NCBI GenBank assembly: GCA_002352225.1 | Contig: DEIA01000014.1 | Location: 1 to 19,059 of the forward strand | Length of the DNA stretch: 19,059 nucleotides | From: Flammeovirgaceae bacterium UBA2786 | GTDB taxonomy: Bacteria > Bacteroidota > Bacteroidia > Cytophagales > Cyclobacteriaceae | Direction: 5' to 3' | In this document: in pieces, positions 1 through 7,147 of the stretch | Layout: every line of letters starts with the position of its first letter | How positions within the stretch are numbered: position 1 is the first letter of the stretch | Notes under the pieces: generated by a model | The model's input: the letters and a program-made list of their open reading frames with translations, nothing else | Told to the model about the DNA's origin: nothing | Database searches by the model: none | Translations under genes and position numbers: made by a program

Positions 1-1245
1 ACACTGGTAATAGTTTCTTTGTTATCCGGATTTTATCCGGCTCTGGTAGTAAGTGGATTTAATCCGGTAAACGCGCTTAAAAATCAGATCAAAACTTCCC
101 AGACTTCCGGCTTCAACTTACGCAGGAGTTTAGTAGTGCTTCAATTTGTAATTTCCCAATTGCTGATTATTGCAACCGTTGTGCTTATCAGTCAGATGAA
201 ATACCTCCGCAATAAAGAGTTGGGCTTCCGTAAGGATGCCATTATTACCATACCTATTCCGGTTGATGAACAACCCCAGTTTAATGGCGGAGTGAGTAAG
301 ATGCGCACTTTGCGTGATGAGATGCTGACCATACCCGGTGTTGAGCAGGCCAGTTTAAGTAATTCAGCCCCTTCGTCAGGCAGTGTATCGTCAACCAATT
401 TTTCAATAGAAGGAGATGACAACACCTATGGTACCCAGGTAAAGCAGATAGATGGAAACTATATAGAGTTATATGATATAAAATTGGTAGCGGGTAAAGG
501 AGTCTCTGATTTAGACACGGCACATACGTTTGTTGTGAATGAGCGCTTTGCCCAGGTGGCAGGCTTTGCCAATCCGGAAGATATTATTGGAAAGAACATA
601 CGCATGTGGCGAAAAAATTTGCCCGTGAGCGGAGTGGTTAAGAATTTTCATACAGTTTCACTACAAGACCCGCTTGAAGCTACCATTATGCTTAATCGCC
701 TTACGGGCTATCGAACGCTATCTGTACGTGTTAATCCGCAATCCATGCAAAATGTACTAAAAGAAGTGCAGACTAAATGGGAGCGTACATACCCGGAGTA
801 CATCTATTCGTATCGGTTTTTAGATGAACAGATCAGAGAGTTTTATGAAAGCGAACAACGCATGTCTGTAATGCTTACTATTTTTACTTCACTGGCTATC
901 TTTATCGGGTGTCTTGGGTTATTTGGACTAACCGTGTTCATGGCCAATCAGAAGACTAAGGAAATTGGGGTGCGAAAAGTGTTAGGTGCTTCGGTAGAAA
1001 GTATCCTCATGTTGTTTTCGAAAGAGTTTATTAAACTTATTCTTATAGGGTTTTTGATTGCCACCCCATTAGCCTGGTATGCCACCAATCAATACCTCGA
1101 TCAGTTTGCATATAAGATTACCCTTGGCCCTGTTGAATTTTTAATAGGGTTAACAATAACATTCCTGATTGCTATTGTTACTGTGGCTTACCGGTCTATG
1201 AAAGCAGCAGTGGCTAATCCTACTCAATCGTTGCGGTCGGAATAA
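1..1245 (+). CDS. FtsX/MacB-type ABC transporter permease, 3' part
   Basis: The reading frame is open from base 1, so the gene starts upstream of the window; 414 codons and a TAA stop are visible. The visible part has a transmembrane stretch at the left edge ending in SGFYPA, a basic linker, and a second membrane helix around bases 130-200. A long extracytoplasmic region of about 220 residues follows, and then three C-terminal helices. The C-terminal block contains KEIGVRKVLGAS, the typical FtsX-domain cytoplasmic loop, and the protein ends in NPTQSLRSE, also typical of the family. In Bacteroidota such permeases usually have about 780-800 residues and two FtsX domains, so this should be roughly the second half. 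They work with a MacB-like ATPase in the inner membrane, often for peptide or lipoprotein export; the substrate cannot be told here. The stop codon abuts the stop of the convergent gene at 1246 with no spacer. Confidence 0.9.
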   Translation, partial: TLVIVSLLSGFYPALVVSGFNPVNALKNQIKTSQTSGFNLRRSLVVLQFVISQLLIIATVVLISQMKYLRNKELGFRKDAIITIPIPVDEQPQFNGGVSKMRTLRDEMLTIPGVEQASLSNSAPSSGSVSSTNFSIEGDDNTYGTQVKQIDGNYIELYDIKLVAGKGVSDLDTAHTFVVNERFAQVAGFANPEDIIGKNIRMWRKNLPVSGVVKNFHTVSLQDPLEATIMLNRLTGYRTLSVRVNPQSMQNVLKEVQTKWERTYPEYIYSYRFLDEQIREFYESEQRMSVMLTIFTSLAIFIGCLGLFGLTVFMANQKTKEIGVRKVLGASVESILMLFSKEFIKLILIGFLIATPLAWYATNQYLDQFAYKITLGPVEFLIGLTITFLIAIVTVAYRSMKAAVANPTQSLRSE

Positions 1246-2040
1246 TTATTTGAACCAGAATTTACGGATTTCAGTAAGCATTTCCTGATGGATTTTTCCG
1301 GCTGCGCATAATTGCCCACCAAATAAAAAATTATTGCCTCCGGAAAAATCAGTTACAATGCCACCGGCCTGTTGTACAATAAATGTTCCACCGGCTACAT
1401 CCCACGGCTTAAGGTCGTATTCGAAAAATCCCTCCAGTTTACCGCTGGCAACATAAGCCAAATCCATCGCGGCACTACCTAACCTGCGGATGCCGTGCGT
1501 CTTTTCAAGAAATAGTTTAATGATTTCCAGGTAGTCGTCTTTTTTTTCGGAGTGATAGTAAGGAAAGCCGGTAGCAAGTAAACTTTCTTCTAACGTACTG
1601 ATTGCCGAAACGTGAATTTGTTTCTCATTGCAATAAGCGCCTCCATGCTCAATGGCATGATAACAATGCTTATTACTTACATCATAGACAATACCCAGTA
1701 TGGTTTTGTCCTTTCGTTGCAGACCAATACTGATTGCAAAAACAGGTAGGCTATGCAGGTAGTTTGTGGTTCCGTCAAGCGGATCGATAATCCAGGTGTA
1801 TTCATTTGAACCCTTTACATCGGTACCTTCTTCTGCCAGAAACCCTGAGCCCGGTAGCAGTTTACTTAAACGATTTACCAATCGCTTTTCAGATTCCTTA
1901 TCTACGTACGAAACCAGGTTACTGGAACTTCCTTTCTGCTCGATGCGCGACAGATCGAACCCTTCAAGTTCGGCCCGCATAAATTCACTTACTTCCGTGC
2001 AGAGATCAATAGTGTCTTTTTCGAGATTAGCCAGGTTCAT
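1246..2040 (-). CDS. Inositol monophosphatase family protein (SuhB/CysQ-like)
   Basis: The 264-residue length is normal for the family of Mg2+-dependent sugar/inositol phosphatases. Motif 1 is present as WIIDPLDGTTNY (residues 83-94), with metal-binding Asp86 and Asp89 and the upstream acidic pair Glu70-Glu71. The second signature is KPWDVAGG (211-218), with metal ligand Asp214. All residues needed for Li+-sensitive phosphomonoesterase activity appear to be there. Whether the substrate is inositol-1-phosphate, 3'-phosphoadenosine 5'-phosphate or another sugar phosphate cannot be decided from sequence alone. It is the last gene of a five-gene minus-strand operon. Its ATG overlaps the stop of the preceding membrane-protein gene in an ATGA arrangement, which implies translational coupling. 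Downstream it abuts the ABC permease gene tail to tail. Confidence 0.93.
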   Translation of the reverse strand: MNLANLEKDTIDLCTEVSEFMRAELEGFDLSRIEQKGSSSNLVSYVDKESEKRLVNRLSKLLPGSGFLAEEGTDVKGSNEYTWIIDPLDGTTNYLHSLPVFAISIGLQRKDKTILGIVYDVSNKHCYHAIEHGGAYCNEKQIHVSAISTLEESLLATGFPYYHSEKKDDYLEIIKLFLEKTHGIRRLGSAAMDLAYVASGKLEGFFEYDLKPWDVAGGTFIVQQAGGIVTDFSGGNNFLFGGQLCAAGKIHQEMLTEIRKFWFK

Positions 2041-2816
2041 TTTTTGCGGGTGTAATTTTTTACAAAAGATAATAAGATTATTAACACCGAAACCCAGGCT
2101 GCAGTTCGCGCAACCAGTTCGCCTTGCTGACTATATTTTTCAGGTAACGAGCCTTTGGCAGCAAATCCGTATAGCTGCATCATGTGAGAATATGTGATTA
2201 CCCCAGTTTCGTTTTGTAAAGAGTAAATTATGGGGATAGCAACAAACAGAAGCGCCCCAGTAAAAAAGTAAATATTAAAGCCCGAAACACGGAATAGTCC
2301 CATGTAAAAGAGAAGATTGGCAACCAAAATCCATAAAGTAACTCCTAAATACCCGGTGGAATTTGTCCAGCTGTACCAATCGGGTTTTAACAACAACGAA
2401 TCTGCTAAATAAACCACTTGCGTCCGCAACGGTAGTTTAAGGGCAAGGTACTCTAATCCTAACCAAAAAAAGACGATGGTAAATTTGCCCAGCCTTGTAC
2501 CCAGGTTTTTGTATGCAAATGCGTATCCCACAAAGGCCAGGGTAAATACAATACTTTGTAGCAACACAGGTATTATAGTAGAAAAACTGAACGCATGGGC
2601 CGCAAATAATCCGATGCTGAGGGCAATCAAAATCAGTTCAAACCTATTCCAGGAGGATGTATGATCTTTGGCCTGATCGCTGATAGCAAACAAGGGAGCG
2701 ATACCAACAAATATTAATACAGGAAATGACTTCATCAGCCAGGCTGCAGAAAGAAGCAGCGTGGCAATCCCGAATAATATCCAGACATTTAAAGTGCGGT
2801 TATTCTTTTTTGCCAT
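2037..2816 (-). CDS. Lnt-like integral membrane protein lacking the nitrilase domain
   Basis: I choose the ATG at 2816 (259 residues, MAKKNNRTLN...); a TTG one codon further upstream is less likely. The protein is mostly hydrophobic, with about seven or eight candidate membrane helices near residues 10-28, 31-48, 60-76, 78-100, 110-130, 154-176, 180-200 and 236-252. Two stretches resemble the membrane half of apolipoprotein N-acyltransferase (Lnt): FPVLIFVGIAPLFAI near residue 31, and a later block running from WLGLEYLALKLP to GYLGVTLWILVANLL. Lnt normally has about 500 residues with a periplasmic carbon-nitrogen hydrolase domain carrying a Glu-Lys-Cys triad. Here only about 35 residues separate the last two helices, so that domain is absent. 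The function is unknown; a divergent non-acyltransferase membrane protein is possible. The start overlaps the rsmI stop by 17 bases and the stop overlaps the next start by four. Confidence 0.75.
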   Translation of the reverse strand: MAKKNNRTLNVWILFGIATLLLSAAWLMKSFPVLIFVGIAPLFAISDQAKDHTSSWNRFELILIALSIGLFAAHAFSFSTIIPVLLQSIVFTLAFVGYAFAYKNLGTRLGKFTIVFFWLGLEYLALKLPLRTQVVYLADSLLLKPDWYSWTNSTGYLGVTLWILVANLLFYMGLFRVSGFNIYFFTGALLFVAIPIIYSLQNETGVITYSHMMQLYGFAAKGSLPEKYSQQGELVARTAAWVSVLIILLSFVKNYTRKK

Positions 2817-3486
2817 CAATCACAACTACAATTTCTCCTTTAACGTCTTTCTGTTGAAAATGGAAAAGCACTTCATTTACCGGCCCGGTAAATGTTTCCT
2901 CATGCAGTTTGGTAAGTTCGCGCGAAACAGAAACCAGTCTTGATTCACCAAAAAACCCGATTATCTGTTCAAGTAGTTTCACTAATCTGTGTGGTGATTC
3001 ATACAAGACAATAGTACGATCCTCTTCAGCCAGTTTTTTTAATAAAGTTTGACGACCTTTTTTGTGCGGCAAAAAACCTTCAAACACAAACCGGTCTGTT
3101 GGAAAGCCTGATTTAATCAAGGCTGGAATTAATGCCGTGGCACCGGGCAGGCAGTCAACGCTAAGACCGGCCCGCAACACTTCGCGCACCAATAAGAAAC
3201 CCGGATCTGAAATGCCGGGTGTTCCGGCATCGCTTATCAACGCCATTACCTCGCCTTGTTGCATGCGTTGAATTAAGCTCGCCAGTGTTTTGTGTTCATT
3301 GAAAATGTGAAAGCTTTGTAGAGGTTTTGAGATTTGGTAGTGTTTCAATAAAAAACCCGATGTGCGGGTGTCTTCAGCCAGAATTATATCTACTGCTTTT
3401 AAAACCTCCAGCGCACGCAGCGTAATATCGGCCAGATTGCCAATGGGTGTAGGTACAAGGTAAAGATTGGCTTTTAAAGATTCCAC
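2800..3486 (-). CDS. rsmI: 16S rRNA (cytidine(1402)-2'-O)-methyltransferase RsmI
   Basis: The 228-residue protein belongs to the tetrapyrrole-methylase-fold SAM-dependent methyltransferases and matches RsmI throughout. The N-terminal LYLVPTPIGNLADITLRALE is followed by ILAEDTRTSG, LISDAGTPGISDPG, LPGATALIPALIKSGFPTD and IVLYESPHR. RsmI 2'-O-methylates C1402 in the decoding centre of 16S rRNA. This protein is shorter than E. coli RsmI (about 286 residues), because it ends soon after the core domain, without the C-terminal extension; short versions are common in Bacteroidota. The start is GTG at 3486, in the arrangement TAGTG that shares one base with the stop of the dehydratase gene. This places the conserved PTPIGN motif at the usual distance from the N-terminus. 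The 3' end overlaps the next gene by 17 bases. Confidence 0.95.
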   Translation of the reverse strand: MESLKANLYLVPTPIGNLADITLRALEVLKAVDIILAEDTRTSGFLLKHYQISKPLQSFHIFNEHKTLASLIQRMQQGEVMALISDAGTPGISDPGFLLVREVLRAGLSVDCLPGATALIPALIKSGFPTDRFVFEGFLPHKKGRQTLLKKLAEEDRTIVLYESPHRLVKLLEQIIGFFGESRLVSVSRELTKLHEETFTGPVNEVLFHFQQKDVKGEIVVVIDGKKE

Positions 3487-3719
3487 TAGTAAATAAGCTT
3501 GTCTATTGCTTTTGCCAGAGCATGATCCTTTTCGGTAACAATCCCTCCGGCATCGTGTGTATTAAGTTCTATGGTTACCGTGTTATACACATTAGTCCAG
3601 AATGGATGATGATCCATTTTTTCAGCAAGCAATGCTACCTTCGTCATAAAGGCAAAGGCTTCGGTAAAATCTTTAAACCGGAATGTATTGGTTAGTCGGT
3701 TATTTTCCTCAACCCACAT
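3486..3719 (-). CDS. 4a-hydroxytetrahydrobiopterin dehydratase (PCD/DCoH family)
   Basis: This small 77-residue protein carries the complete family signature. Residues spell EKMDHHPFW, then VYNTVTIELNTHDAGG, then a conserved Asp. That fits the pattern Glu-x3-His-His-Pro-x5-Tyr-x9-His with a downstream Asp, which forms the active site. Known members dehydrate the 4a-carbinolamine formed by aromatic amino acid hydroxylases and can also help cofactor synthesis. The partner enzyme is not in this window. The protein is slightly shorter than the usual 95-105 residues because the N-terminal lead before the FRFKDFTEA segment is minimal, which is normal for bacterial single-domain forms. The stop TAG overlaps the GTG start of rsmI by one base. 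A 51-base spacer separates it from the DUF493 gene upstream. That spacer has a GTTAAAG direct repeat (3741-3757) but no convincing promoter. Confidence 0.9.
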   Translation of the reverse strand: MWVEENNRLTNTFRFKDFTEAFAFMTKVALLAEKMDHHPFWTNVYNTVTIELNTHDAGGIVTEKDHALAKAIDKLIY

Positions 3720-3770
3720 GCGTAAAATAATAAATGGATGGTTAAAGGTAGTTAAAGCCGTGATTCAAAA

Positions 3771-4034
3771 CTACAAGGCAATGAGCCCTTCAATTTTGGC
3801 TGCGGTAATATAAATATCAATTACAGCCTGGCTGGAGGGCATCATCATCTGGTATGTAAAGCTGGTATAATTACCATTTTCAGATGTCTTTACGTTTGGT
3901 GTATGATTTGGGAATAATTCTTTAAGAGGGATTTCCTTTCCTACCGGAACAATGAACTTAAATGTAAAAACAGATGGCCATGCGTGATGCAGGTCTAATT
4001 GCTCTCTGAATTTATCTAACCGTTGCTGATCCAT
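3771..4034 (-). CDS. DUF493 (YbeD-like) family protein
   Basis: The 87-residue protein matches the DUF493 family by layout. It has a short helical lead, then WPSVFTFKFIVP, a middle segment with NVKTSENGNYTSFTYQM, and the C-terminal VIDIYITAAKIEGLIAL. E. coli YbeD has the same order: a Phe/Pro-rich first strand, the S.xGxY.S motif and a final regulatory-like strand. The fold is ACT-like, but no enzymatic residue or confirmed biochemical role is known to me. It is the first gene of a co-oriented run with the dehydratase, rsmI, the Lnt-like gene and the phosphatase. A strong terminator hairpin ends only 7 bases before its ATG, so its own promoter must lie upstream inside the 3' end of ppiD, or expression depends on read-through. 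Confidence 0.82.
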   Translation of the reverse strand: MDQQRLDKFREQLDLHHAWPSVFTFKFIVPVGKEIPLKELFPNHTPNVKTSENGNYTSFTYQMMMPSSQAVIDIYITAAKIEGLIAL

Positions 4035-4041
4035 AAATTAA

Positions 4042-4072
4042 AAACGCCCCGACTTTTAAATTCGGGGCGTTT
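4042..4072 (-). terminator. Rho-independent terminator of ppiD
   Basis: An 11-base perfect stem (AAACGCCCCGA at 4042-4052 with TCGGGGCGTTT at 4062-4072) encloses a 9-base loop. In the minus-strand transcript the stem is followed by TTAATTT, giving a U-rich tail. It lies 19 bases after the ppiD stop codon and only 7 bases before the DUF493 start. Confidence 0.82.
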
Positions 4073-4091
4073 GATTTTTACCGTGTCTCTT

Positions 4092-6218
4092 TTAAAAAAA
4101 CTTGTACCGGTTATCCTGAATATTAGCAGATCCTTTAATGGCTTCGGCAATACCCATACTGACACGACCATCCAAAGTTTGCTGCAACTGTGTTTTAAAC
4201 ATGGTATAATCGCCAATAGCTGGCGCTATAGTTTTGTTCTGTAGTTCAGCTACAACTACACCATTTTCGCCTGCAAAAGGTTCTGATCGTTTACCATTCT
4301 CCAGAGAAAAAATCTTTCCTACGGCTACGGGGTCAAGCCCTATACTCGGAATGGTGTTTGAGTTAAACTTAAGGTCGCTGGACGAACCCACTGTGGCATC
4401 AGTACCAAATTCTTTAGCTAACTCTTCCAGTGTTCCGGTTTTAGCTTTTAGCATTTCAATTATTTTTTTGCCTTTTACTTCATTACGAACAGCGGGCGTA
4501 ATTTCTTCCTTCACAGCTTCGAAAGAGCGTGTGCCATCATTTGTTTCACTGGTCATAACCGCTACAATGTAATCCGAAGAGAGTTCAAATACGTCTGATA
4601 CTTTGCCTGTTTTTCCATCCCGGAACAACCAGGTAACAACCTGACGGGCTTCGCCCAGATCATTCAATAGCCTGTCGTTTGTGCGAACGTTGTTAGACTG
4701 ATTAACTACCAGACCCTGTTCTTTGGCTCTGTCTGAAAATTCTTTTACTCCCGAAAGATCGGCTGCAAAAGTTTGTGCTTTCAGGAAGGCTGCGTTTTGA
4801 GTTTCTTCACTTGGGGTGATCGAATATTCGATTGTGGCAACCGCATATGAAGTATAGTCTACCACTCCGGTTACATCAATTAAATGGTAACCGAATTGAG
4901 TTTCAACTACATCTGCCAACACCCCCGATTTTTTAGCACCAAATACTGCGTCTTCGAAAGGTTTAACCATTCCGCCTGAAGAGAACCAGCCTAAATCTCC
5001 ACCCTGGCTTGCCGTTCCGTCTGTACCATGTTCGCGGGCTTTAGCAGCAAAACTGGCACCACCTTTTATTTCAGCCAGTATTTTACGGGCTTTCTCTTTT
5101 GCAACTTTCTTAGAAGCTTCCGATTCATCATCCCAACGAATAAGAATATGACTGGCTTTTGCAGTGCCCACTGTATCGCGACCTACTTTTGTTACCTTAA
5201 TTACTTTATAAGAATCTCCATCTAAGAAGGGACCTATTACAGTTCCGGCAACAAGATTATCTTTTTGATCGGCCAAAATTGCCGGAAGGGTAGATGTATT
5301 GTATTTAGAGAATGGCTCATTGCCTTCGGTATTGGTTGAGGCATAGAGTGAATCATTGGTTGTCGTTTTAAAACCTTCGGCAAGGGTTTTAAGGTCTTCC
5401 CGAATCTGAAGCGAATCTTCTGCAGAAGGCTCGATTGAAAAGGCAACATAATTTAGGTTGCGCATTTGTTCTGCTTTATACCTGGCTTTAGTACGATTGT
5501 AGTATGCGCGCAGGTCGCTATCACTAACAGTTGAATCGCTAACAGCAAAGAACGGTACATAAAGATATTTTACTTCGGCTACATCGTTTTGAGAATGGTA
5601 ATCGCGTTCGGCTTCGGCTTTGGTTACATAGTTTGATTTAATAAGCAGATTTTCATACTTAACACGCTCGCGACCTAATGCTAAATCTCTTTTAAAGGTA
5701 GACCAGCGATAGTTGCCTTGCTGCCACATAGCCAAAAGTTGTGGATCGGTAGGAACTTCTTCCGATTCCTGGATGAATTGCATTAACCGGCCACGGTCAA
5801 AATTACCGGCAGAATCAAGGAATGAATTTTTTACATTTTCATCTATGTTCTTACCCTGAATCATGTCCCAGATCTCATCGGTAGTAACCTGAATACCGGT
5901 TTGCGTAAACTCTGGTTTAATGGCTTTTTGAGCAATCAGGTATTCCCATGCCTGTTGTTGCAGCAGTGGTCTTTCGCGATCGCCTGGCTGGCGGCCAAAG
6001 TTCATGATATAACTGTTTTCGCGCTCCTGAATGGCGTCTTGATATTCTTTCAACGAGATATCGGAACCTCCGATTTCGCCTACAGTATTATCGTTTCCGA
6101 AAACTGCGGTTGGGCCATTTCCAAATAAATCGTTCAAAACAAAGGCTGAGATGGCCACGGCCACAAATCCTACCACCCATTTGGTCATCTTATTCCTTAG
6201 CGTTCCAATCAATGCCAT
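4092..6218 (-). CDS. ppiD: Membrane-anchored periplasmic peptidyl-prolyl isomerase (PpiD/SurA-like)
   Basis: The 708-residue protein has one N-terminal membrane anchor (about residues 13-31, after the PpiD-like start MALIGTLRNKMTKWVVG). A SurA_N-type chaperone region follows (about 45-220). One parvulin rotamase domain spans about 354-450, with KASHILI, GGDLGWFSSGGMVKPFEDAVF and ETQFGYHLIDV. A C-terminal PpiD-like tail of about 250 residues follows. It should sit on the periplasmic face of the inner membrane and assist folding of exported proteins, including outer-membrane barrels; one barrel gene is nearby at 8514. The overall length and layout are those of Bacteroidota PpiD-like proteins, which are longer than the E. 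coli form (623). It has its own promoter at 6280-6310 and terminator at 4042-4072, so it is probably monocistronic. Confidence 0.92.
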   Translation of the reverse strand: MALIGTLRNKMTKWVVGFVAVAISAFVLNDLFGNGPTAVFGNDNTVGEIGGSDISLKEYQDAIQERENSYIMNFGRQPGDRERPLLQQQAWEYLIAQKAIKPEFTQTGIQVTTDEIWDMIQGKNIDENVKNSFLDSAGNFDRGRLMQFIQESEEVPTDPQLLAMWQQGNYRWSTFKRDLALGRERVKYENLLIKSNYVTKAEAERDYHSQNDVAEVKYLYVPFFAVSDSTVSDSDLRAYYNRTKARYKAEQMRNLNYVAFSIEPSAEDSLQIREDLKTLAEGFKTTTNDSLYASTNTEGNEPFSKYNTSTLPAILADQKDNLVAGTVIGPFLDGDSYKVIKVTKVGRDTVGTAKASHILIRWDDESEASKKVAKEKARKILAEIKGGASFAAKAREHGTDGTASQGGDLGWFSSGGMVKPFEDAVFGAKKSGVLADVVETQFGYHLIDVTGVVDYTSYAVATIEYSITPSEETQNAAFLKAQTFAADLSGVKEFSDRAKEQGLVVNQSNNVRTNDRLLNDLGEARQVVTWLFRDGKTGKVSDVFELSSDYIVAVMTSETNDGTRSFEAVKEEITPAVRNEVKGKKIIEMLKAKTGTLEELAKEFGTDATVGSSSDLKFNSNTIPSIGLDPVAVGKIFSLENGKRSEPFAGENGVVVAELQNKTIAPAIGDYTMFKTQLQQTLDGRVSMGIAEAIKGSANIQDNRYKFF

Positions 6219-6279
6219 AACTTAAGTTTATAAAGTTTACTGATGCCGGCCCATGCCAGCGCTTTTATTTAAAGAACCG

Positions 6280-6310
6280 CAAATTTAATGGGTTATCTCA
6301 ATTCGCCAAA
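6280..6310 (-). promoter_or_regulatory. Promoter of ppiD, Bacteroidota type
   Basis: On the minus strand TTTG (6310-6307) is followed after 19 bases by TAAATTTG (6287-6280). Both boxes match the Bacteroidota primary-sigma consensus TTTG-N19-TAnnTTTG exactly. The predicted transcript start is near 6273, giving a leader of about 55 bases. That leader can form a 6-base-pair hairpin (GCTGGC/GCCGGC at 6245-6260, one G-U pair). Confidence 0.68.
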
Positions 6311-6369
6311 GGCACAAATAATAATATAGGCCCTGATTATCAGTTAATTGTGTGGCTAAAAAGGTAAGC

Positions 6370-6558
6370 TTAACGCCCTTTTTTGCGATAGGTGTAAATC
6401 AGAAAAAGAATAGCCGAAATCATTACCCAGGTGTAGGCTTGCCCAATGCCCACGGTCATTGTTTCATAAATGCCAATGATGACGAAAAAGGCGGCCAGTG
6501 AGAGCAGGATAATATCTAATAGTTTCATAACGGTAGCAATGCAAATAAACAGACTCAT
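6370..6558 (-). CDS. Small two-helix membrane protein, hypothetical
   Basis: The 62-residue product is almost entirely hydrophobic: helix 1 around residues 11-31 and helix 2 around 38-56, ending in the positively charged YRKKGR. This suggests a hairpin with a cytoplasmic C-terminus. The ATG at 6558 overlaps the stop of the LptC-like gene as ATGA, which supports coupled translation. However, an internal ATG at 6528 would give MKLLDIILLSLAAFF..., a more conventional N-terminus of 52 residues, and could be the true start. I recognise no family function. Its position between the LptC-like gene and ppiD suggests an envelope-related role, but that is only inference. No clear terminator follows it before the ppiD promoter. 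Confidence 0.65.
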   Translation of the reverse strand: MSLFICIATVMKLLDIILLSLAAFFVIIGIYETMTVGIGQAYTWVMISAILFLIYTYRKKGR

Positions 6559-7088
6559 TCATCTACCACAAACTCACCTTCAGGGTTTTTGATCTGGTAT
6601 TTCGATAAATCCTCATTGGCCTCCAGCCCGGTTCCATACAGTACTTCACTTTGGAGTTTAATGGTAACAAATTTATCGGTAAAGATTTTTTTATCGGCTG
6701 GTTTCCAGAATAACTCCTCGGTGTTCAGTTGTTCTTCTTTTTGCGTATTCACCACTTCTACATTTCCACGCCCGCGCCACTTGTTTTCTTCTTTAAAAAA
6801 ATAGGCATCGTTGGCCCGCAGGGTAGATGTTTTATTTCCCAGTTCATCGTAAAACTCGATGCTAATACCCTCGGGAAACTCCTCATCGCCATTTTCGAAC
6901 TCCAGAATTTTGGCTGCGGTAAGCACCACTTTTACGCGGTCTTTTTCGGCATATTGCATCGTTACATTTTCAGCTTCACTTAACGGGCCTTCATACTCAA
7001 CCGGTATAGTAGTTTCAGACGAGTTACATGAAACTGCCAGCAGCAATCCAATTACCGGTATACCGTTTAAAAATCTAAATCTTTTCAT
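6555..7088 (-). CDS. lptC: LptC-like LPS export lipoprotein
   Basis: The 177-residue protein starts with a lipoprotein signal peptide (MKRFRFLNGIPVIGLLLAVSC, with Cys21 as the lipidation site of the lipobox LAVSC). The mature part is rich in beta strands, with alternating segments such as RVKVVLTAAKILEFENGDEEFPEGISIEFYD, TLRANDAYF, WRGRGNVEVVN, LNTEELFWKP and KIFTDKFVTIK. These match the LptC/OstA jellyroll pattern: conversion of a toxic or raw form to RANDAYF, then WxGxGNVEVVN, then TEELxW. LptC forms the periplasmic bridge that carries lipopolysaccharide from LptBFG to LptA. Most Bacteroidota LptC proteins are lipoproteins rather than having a single N-terminal helix, which agrees. It overlaps the small membrane protein gene by four bases. 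A terminator hairpin of the upstream TPR gene lies 16 bases before its ATG. Confidence 0.85.
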   Translation of the reverse strand: MKRFRFLNGIPVIGLLLAVSCNSSETTIPVEYEGPLSEAENVTMQYAEKDRVKVVLTAAKILEFENGDEEFPEGISIEFYDELGNKTSTLRANDAYFFKEENKWRGRGNVEVVNTQKEEQLNTEELFWKPADKKIFTDKFVTIKLQSEVLYGTGLEANEDLSKYQIKNPEGEFVVDE

Positions 7089-7104
7089 GGGCCCGAAATA
7101 AAGA

Positions 7105-7126
7105 AGGCTGGCCTACTGACCAGCCT
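7105..7126 (-). terminator. Probable terminator after the TPR protein gene
   Basis: A 7-base stem (AGGCTGG at 7105-7111 with CCAGCCT at 7120-7126) has an 8-base loop. On the minus strand it is followed by TCTTTATTT, a moderately U-rich tail. It begins 22 bases after the stop of the TPR gene and ends 16 bases before the lptC start, leaving little room for a separate lptC promoter. Confidence 0.6.
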
Positions 7127-7147
7127 CCTGTTAAAAATATTTTCTGT

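Noticed and set aside
1766..2197. A 143-codon plus-strand frame spanning the phosphatase and Lnt-like genes
   Set aside because: It is a shadow frame across two well-supported overlapping minus-strand genes.
6335..6345. CTGATTATCAG small palindrome after the small membrane protein gene
   Set aside because: The arms are only 5 bases, with no U-tract and no repetition elsewhere, so chance is sufficient.
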